Source of the DNA: Riptortus pedestris
Taxonomy: Eukaryota; Arthropoda; Insecta; Hemiptera; Alydidae
Assembly (NCBI GenBank): GCA_019009955.1
Contig: CM032232.1
Span: 136,482,001 to 136,546,000 of the forward strand
Direction: 5' to 3'
Length of the DNA: 64,000 nt
Shown here: positions 58,084 to 64,000 of the stretch, one piece after another
How the letters are laid out: each line of letters starts with the position of its first letter
Numbering within the stretch: position 1 is the first letter of the stretch
Translations under genes and position numbers: made by a program
Notes under the pieces: model-generated
Told to the model about the DNA's origin: nothing
The model's database searches: none
Seen by the model: only the letters and a program-made list of their open reading frames with translations

Positions 58084-58416
58084 TGAAAGCTTTATTGCCA
58101 ATTGATAATCCTCTTTTTACTTTTAATGGAATAACATATTTTATTACTTGTATTTGTAATCATAGTATTTATTGGACTGTTATACTGCCGAGATGAGTGT
58201 TCAAAGCATGCAACTTCTTATTTATGTGCACTTAAACTATTAATTTGATTATAAAACGTTGCATGCTCCGATATGGAGTTAATATATGTAAATATATTTA
58301 TTTACTCTTATTATTTTAAATAATTTTGATAAAAATAATATAGACTGCTTTTTTGGTACTTTTTCGATCCAAAACAATAATTAGTTAATGCAGCATTATG
58401 GAGAAAATGTTAATAA

Positions 58417-58803
58417 AGTCCATCACGCGGGGCCTGCGTAAACTAAGCAGATTTCCCACGAAAAGTTATACCATATAGAAATCTCCATACGGCTTTTGGC
58501 GGGAAACAAAGTCGTCCGCAATCGGCCCAAATTAAATAAAAATGCAAATATCTCGGTTAATATTCAAAATAGAGAATAAATGTATAGAACAAAATTATAG
58601 TAAATTTAATTTAAAATATGATTGGTTCTATACAATTTTTTGATCCGATGTAAGGTAACGGAGATATTTCGAATTTTTGAAAATCCCCCTATAAACCCCC
58701 GATTTCAGCCGTTAACGAACTTGATCTGTCTTTTTACATAAAACGTTTAAATATCGAGTTTGGTAACAATCAAACAAAAATTGCGACAGCTGGAGCGTTA
58801 ACA

Positions 58804-58852
<49 letters not shown>

Positions 58853-58976
58853 TTGAACGGACCTCATTTTCGTCATCTCCTGGGTAGGATCGATGGACAT
58901 TTGAAGAAAAGTTTCGAATATCCCGTCATGAGTACGACCTCAATAGCTGATTTCCCTTAAGGGAAATCTGCTAAAA
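58417..58976 (-). mobile_element. Helentron/HINE-like element 10, complete, minus strand
   Basis: 5' end at 58976 (agcagatttcccttaaggga), (TA)n core at 58808-58847, and 3' end gggaaatctgcttagtttac, a hairpin variant, then gatggactt at 58417. 560 bp. It sits between Gr exons 1e and 1f. Confidence 0.8.
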
Positions 58977-58999
58977 CATAAAAATAGTATTAGTAGAAA

Positions 59000-60480
59000 G
59001 TTAAAAGAAGTCCAAAGAATAAAAAGATTTGGTTAAGATATATTTAATGTATATGTCAGAATGTGGAAACCCACAGTCCTGTCTTTAGAGATTAATACAA
59101 ATTATATTTAGAAATCAGAATCGTCTAATTTATTAATTTAAATAACACATTACGACTGAAACATACATTTTAAACAGGCTTTGATCTTCACATTTTAACG
59201 AATAAACCAATATTAGGGAAGATATTGATGAACAAAGGTTTTGAATATTGAGTCCTCACTCCTGTGGGTTTTGATCCAAGTTCCCCACTTCTGTCTGTGG
59301 TAGTAAAATTTTAAAAAAAATGTGCTAAAAGGCCCACCTTACCGACCATTTCTTCTTCTTCTTCTCTGAGAAGAAAGAGTGGCCTATCACAGCTAAACCA
59401 AGACGACCAATTCCGAAGCTTTAGCGGCACTTGGAGGAAGAGGGAAGAACACAATTGACTGTGCATGCAAGAAGAAAAAGATGCCTGTCCACGGTAAAAC
59501 TAGTCTAGCTACGTGGACCTACAGAACTGGGGGCCATTCATTTGAATTCCAAATTTTTATTTGGAAAATAAAAATTATATATGCGCATATGCTAAGTCGT
59601 AAGCGGTCGTATAGCCCTCGATGACCTACAAGAATAGGATACGTAAGTTCACCTATCCAAGAAGTTCATCATCATTCACCTCATTTTCGTCTACTCCTGG
59701 GTGGTATTTGAGGAAATGTTTCGAGAATCGCGTCAATAGCTGAGTTTCTTTAAGAGAAATCTGCTAATAGCTCATATTTACAAATCCACTATCTTAAAAC
59801 GTATAAAAAAAAAATCCTTAATTCCATTGAGGAATTCTCATGGGAAACAGAAACAGACCTTAAGGGACATCAGCTAAAGCCTAATTTAGCGATTAGAAGT
59901 CGGAAGTTCAAAGACATATTGTGGTGTAGTGATTTGTGTTTAGATATAGAACAGTGTGCTGTAATGAGAACGAGCGAGCGGGGGAAATGGCAAACGGACT
60001 GCTGACAATGCGCTATTGGCAATGGGAGCGCATTGTATTGCTGGTATTCAGAAAGTGAACAGTTTTGGTGATATGCTAGTGCTACAGCTCTTTCTGTTTG
60101 CCTTGGCCCCAGCGATATGTGTGTTGTAATGTAATTAGCGTTAAGTCTTAGTATAGGTTGTAGGTCATAGTATAGGTATGTGTATATATAACGTAGATAT
60201 AGGATAGTAGATAAGTTAGCCGGTATGTATTTATTTTATGAATATATGTTTTGTACTAACCAGCCGTGTTAGTGCCTTCCAGATTAGCCAACATGACATT
60301 TATTAACTTTAGTTTAAATTAATTTGTTTTTAATTTTGAATAATATTCTTATCATAAGGCGCAAGAATACATTTATCAAGTGTCTAACACACTTTGCAAA
60401 ATGAAAATTAGACTATATACAAAAACAATAAATTTGTGATAAAGTCTAAGTGATAATTACTTTTTTTTTTGGTTTCATTA
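59000..60480. other. Intron after Gr exon 1f
   Basis: Contains a Helentron-like 5' fragment (59680-59768, minus) and a locally GC-richer block at 59940-60120. The minus strand at about 59045-59110 reads TVGFHILTYTLNIS, loosely like exon 3, but stops lie just before it and no donor follows. Confidence 0.4.
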
Positions 60481-60515
60481 AATCAATGATAAACTTAAGT
60501 GAGTAGAATTCTGAC

Positions 60516-61406
60516 CTTTTCCGTACACCTTTTGCATGCGTTGACTATTTTGAAGGTCATGTGAGAGTATATACCAATCCAGGCAAACCTCGCATAAGTC
60601 ATGCAGTCCACTTGACCACCGTTGGAAAGAATGGCATACGTTTTGTAGACCTCAGTAACACCTATGACGAACGTTGCTAGGACGATCAAGAGTATGTGGT
60701 GTCTGCTTATCGCGTTGCACGACTCTGCTGCTAGGCAGAGCTTGTGGTGCAATCGCACGAGGTTGACGAGATAACTCGATTTGTGCTTCAATCTCTTTGG
60801 GCGTGTAATCTCTTCGCAGCAGGCGCCGAACAGAGCTGTGGCTATGTCTAAAAGTGTTGCGTATCGATGCGTTAGGCCTATTATCTGTGTCGAAGTTCCG
60901 AAATAAATGAAAATGACCAGCAATGGTCGGAGGCCGTCTAGTCTCGCCGCATAGGCCTTCGTGAACATTCCCGTTAAAGCGCAGATCACCATGGCACAGT
61001 CCAGGAGAAGGGACTTCCGCTTCCTTGTGAATACCGTTCCATGTCCCATCAAAGCGAGCCCATTTCCGATTTCCATGAACTTCTTAACGGTCTCATTTAA
61101 ACGTTTCAAAGATCTCAGAAGATCGAATAGAGATACAATTGGTATTGAATTCAAAATGATCACGTGCAACAGATTTATCTGAGCTACCAAATTTATTTTG
61201 TCAAAAGTGGGTGCCTTAAAGACTGCAAAATAAACCACGAGACTTGAAAAGACGGAAGAGACTAAAACGCTTATCACAAGTAATCTTTTACTGATTGTGT
61301 ACATCCCACGATACTCATCAAGGGGAAACACGCCGAACCATTTTGACAGATTCGTTGCATATTCCACGGCTTCCTTTGTCTTGCTACACGACCGATTTGA
61401 TACCAT
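60516..61406 (-). CDS. Gustatory receptor exon 1 (isoform f)
   Basis: This 297-codon exon starts at the ATG at 61406 (MVSNRSCSKTKEAVEY). The open frame above it has only a TTG. It includes YATNLSKWFGVFPLDEYRG, nearly identical to isoform e, and ends VNACKRCTEK at AAG|GTCAGA. It is intact throughout. Downstream to 58976 no TM7 exon was recognised, apart from one weak, disabled look-alike near 59045-59110. Confidence 0.9.
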
Positions 61407-61437
61407 GGTCAAGCAGTGTGTAACTAGAGATCAACTA

Positions 61438-61470
61438 ACGGTTGAACGATCGTTCTGATAAGATCGCTAT
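61438..61470 (-). promoter_or_regulatory. Putative core promoter block upstream of isoform f (shared with e)
   Basis: About 50 bp before the isoform-f ATG the minus strand reads TTATCAGAACGATCGTT. Isoform e has ATATCAGATCATCGTT about 70 bp before its ATG (58056-58083). The TCAG core fits an arthropod Initiator, and the CGTT that follows is also shared. Conservation between paralogs could also be recent ancestry, so promoter function is inferred. Confidence 0.35.
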
Positions 61471-61499
61471 AAAAGTTAAATGTTTATTGATTACTCGCA

Positions 61500-63905
61500 T
61501 TAGCAGAGTACATATTTTTTTTTTTTATGTTTGTACATAGTTTCTAAAAGGCGAGATGTTAAACCCATAAGAATTCAAATTAAATTATAATTATTATACT
61601 TTATTTTTACAGTTTGTTACCTCTTTACTGAACAGAAATCGGGGAGCAACATACTTAGTTTGTTCAGAAGACACAGTCAAGCTATCACATATTGACCACA
61701 ATAAAAATTAATTTAGAGGCAAATAGTAAATTATTTTAAAATTAAATACAAGGTCAAAATCAATATTCCTGCCCCAACCAAAGTGAAAAAATAAAAGTTC
61801 GCCAGTGTTTGTTATAATATTAGTAATAAATATATGGATGAAGAAAAGGCTTCCCACAATGTAGGTTTTCCTTTATTGCAAGAAAGTAAAATATACATTC
61901 TGGAAAAAGTTTTCTTCATCGCTATTTTTGATAACTCCCACTCCCGGCCTCCTAAAGATTAACTACAAACTTTATAATTAATTATACTTAATCATTTTTT
62001 GGCTATAATCATCAGTTGCTAAGAGATCACCTGAGTATCTGATTTCAATTTCATTAGAGAGTTGGTCACGGGATGTGAGTCTAGAAACTGAGGATTGACC
62101 GATGGATTAGGATTTTCTGGGTGACAGGGTTATTTATGTAGCAGGTGGTAGCTAGTTCTCGAAGAAATCCTGGTACATGACGGATAAATGAATTATTGTA
62201 AACACGAGCAGGGGCGTTAGAGATGGATTTTTGGATTTCCCATAAGAGAAATCAGCTTTTGAGGTTGTACTCATAACAGAACTTTTGAAAAATGTCTTCA
62301 AACATCCTTTGATTCTACATAATAGACGATAAAAGTGAAGTCCTTTCAAAATAACATACACTGCGTTTATCAGGATCGGCTGACCAAAGGCAGGGAGTTC
62401 AACAACGCCTCATTTGCAACAAGGAATCGTTTTTTTGGGACGGACCCTCCATAAACAATTAGTTTTCACAAATGAAATGTCCAAACTGGAGAAATGTCTA
62501 AGTCTTCATTGGATTGATGATCAAATTTCCTGTAACATTGCGATATTATAGATATGAGCAGTAACAAAAAGGTTCATTGAAATGATTTGTATGTGAAAGA
62601 AAACAGAAAACCAATGAAAACTTTAAAGTTTATCACCAAATTTCTTATTTAACAAACTTTCAGATGATTGGAGGGGGTAGAAGAACAGTGGTGACACCGC
62701 ATAAGGGAGTAAAAAATGTCATTAGAGAAGACTTTTATCTTTCCTGATTTTTGGAAACTCTTTACCGGCATTCTGCAGAAATTTAAATATTTAAATAAAC
62801 TTTTTACCCAACCTTACACACGCACGCGTGTCACTTGCAGGAGATGTTGCAGTTCGAAGGGATACAGAGAATCAGACATTGGACTTTATGAAGACAGAAA
62901 CTCCAGGATGTGCAGGAACGTTTTCATGCAAGAGGGATCCTGAATGTTCTATAAGGTATTCTGCCAGCTGACTGAATTCTGCCTTGATGGAAATTGAAAC
63001 CTTACCTTAATTGATATAAATGAAAATCTTTAGCGCACCTTCCTCCTGCCAATAACATACTGTCGTTAGTAACATGTCATAGGTTGGTTAAGATGGGTGA
63101 GAGAATACTGGGAGAGTACCAGAGTAATAGATAGACCGTAGATCCTTCTCCCCTTTTCAATTAGACAAATGCTTGAAAATAATGGTGTTGATGGGAATTA
63201 TCTCTTCGCTTCGGGCCCCCCCCCCCCTGGAAGGTGACTACGCGAGTATGTGAAACGGTTATCTGACCAACAGCTACTAAGGCTGTGAAACGTGGAATAT
63301 CTCCGTGAAAACCCGGAAGAAAGAAACTCTGGGAAACAATTAGGATCTGTGTGAGCACGAATAGTCGATTAGAAGACAAGACCAACTGATGTACGAGTAG
63401 TTTTGTGTTGACTGTGATTTAAGCTATTCAAAGACGCGGATTGGGCTGATTAGAACATGCGGGAGGACAGGGCACAATAATGGTACAACTAGTGGAGGGA
63501 GGCAGTGTGGCTGGAAGAACTGAGAGAAGACCTGCGGTGGCTGGGGATAATCTCCTCAAGGACAAACCGCACGCAATGGTTTATACGACAGGTTCTAGCA
63601 GTTAGACTATGAGAAAGAAGGTTCTTCTTTGGAGGGAGTTAGGATGGTAGGAAAGGGCTTAGGATTTGGATGAACCATCTGTCTGGCTGAATGGAATATC
63701 TGGCCAGATTAATTCAAAGATTAAATGATTTCAAGACTAATATTACAGCTTTATGTGTACCCTGTGGAACGGTGTTGTCGCTTGTAGGAATCCTTACTGA
63801 GAAAGTGAATTTAACAAATAACCTTATGTTACTGGCAATGTATTGGTTCAGTAATATTTCTGGTATCAATAAAAAAAATGATAAATTTAATGATGGATTG
63901 AATTC
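61500..63905. other. Spacer between Gr exons 1f and 1g
   Basis: Contains a Helentron-like 5' fragment (62230-62370, +). The + frames at 62716-62943 and 63691-63993 are unrecognised, and the latter merely overlaps exon 1g antisense. No other gene seen. Confidence 0.4.
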
Positions 63906-63909
63906 TGAC

Positions 63910-64000
63910 CTTCTCTGTACATATTTTGCAAGCGTTGACTATTTTGAAGACCATGTGAGTGCTCAAACCAATCCAAGCCAGTTTTACAACTAGAGGTATG
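63910..64000 (-). CDS. Gustatory receptor exon 1 (isoform g), 3' end only, cut by window edge
   Basis: The last 91 bases read on the minus strand as 30 codons ending WIGLSTHMVFKIVNACK, then ICTEK, and the donor AAG|GTCAGA at 63910. Isoform e reads WIGLSTHMIFKIVNACDACTEK at the same place, so this is a third member of the e/f subfamily. The rest of the exon lies beyond the right edge. The piece is easily missed because only an antisense frame is long here. Confidence 0.88.

Larger units (their letters stand above)
31135..64000 (-). other. Gustatory receptor locus with alternative first exons (proposed extent)
   Basis: The minus strand carries seven large gustatory-receptor exons in a row (63910 and beyond, 61406, 57999, 55690, 53824, 48243 and 40382 are their 5' ends or edges). 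Downstream there is a single set of three small exons encoding the family C-terminus. All large exons end at the equivalent position with the donor AAG|GT[C/T]AG in phase 0, and the first small exon starts in phase 0, so every large exon can be spliced in frame to the shared exons. I see no other copy of the small exons between the large ones. In the Gr family such sharing is established for Drosophila Gr28b, Gr39a and Gr23a. Exon identities are read directly; the sharing is inferred. The locus continues past the right edge. Confidence 0.7.

Noticed and set aside
59940..60293. Possible solo LTR (TGTTG...CAACA ends at 60122-60293)
   Set aside because: No target duplication, PBS or second copy; the termini are too short to be convincing.
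63060..63660. Possible RTE-type LINE end on the + strand
   Set aside because: The GGSVAGRTERRP-like stretch is suggestive but too short and degenerate to assign.

Overview
This window is nuclear DNA from an insect. It is AT-rich, dense with decayed transposons, and has intron-split genes. Its only recognisable host gene family is the insect gustatory receptor (Gr) family, identified by the TM7 signature TYLVILIQF and the preceding FTACGFFTLD segment. The sequence does not fix the order or species. No prokaryotic features, CRISPR arrays or genuine tRNA/rRNA genes are visible.

Left third (1-28000) is a transposon graveyard. A compound unit is tandemly repeated: Ty3/gypsy gag-protease remnant plus LTR, then a segment with shuffled piggyBac transposase pieces, another LTR and a DUF1759-type gag. 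The right-hand copies are offset by about 8.45-8.7 kb, and part of an earlier copy lies at 1-1500. A 2.0-kb piggyBac-type element with TTAA duplications (7953-9986) sits between two copies. From 16.5 to 24.2 kb there are at least two further Ty3/gypsy elements on the minus strand, nested and rearranged. Then come a minisatellite and pieces of non-LTR retrotransposons.

Right part (31-64 kb) is a Gr locus on the minus strand. Seven large exons (six complete at 39483-40382, 47323-48243, 52901-53824, 54731-55690, 57124-57999 and 60516-61406; one cut by the right edge at 63910-64000) each encode a receptor N-terminus with about six membrane segments. Each ends at the same phase-0 donor after a Cys-x-x-Cys-x-x-Lys motif. 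Downstream of all of them I find only one set of small 3' exons (36345-36413, 34774-34863, 31135-31239), which supply TM7. The simplest reading is one locus with alternative promoters and first exons spliced to shared C-terminal exons, as known for Drosophila Gr28b, Gr39a and Gr23a. The exon set starting at 40382 gives a 387-residue receptor. The other pairings are inferred.

The Gr introns and intergenic stretches hold several mobile families with readable boundaries: a Helentron/HINE-like family (asymmetric terminal inverted repeats, 3' hairpin, TA microsatellite core; about a dozen copies), a tRNA-derived SINE family, two deleted hAT elements with perfect 8-bp target duplications, a long-TIR element and a solo LTR with a perfect 23-bp hairpin arm.
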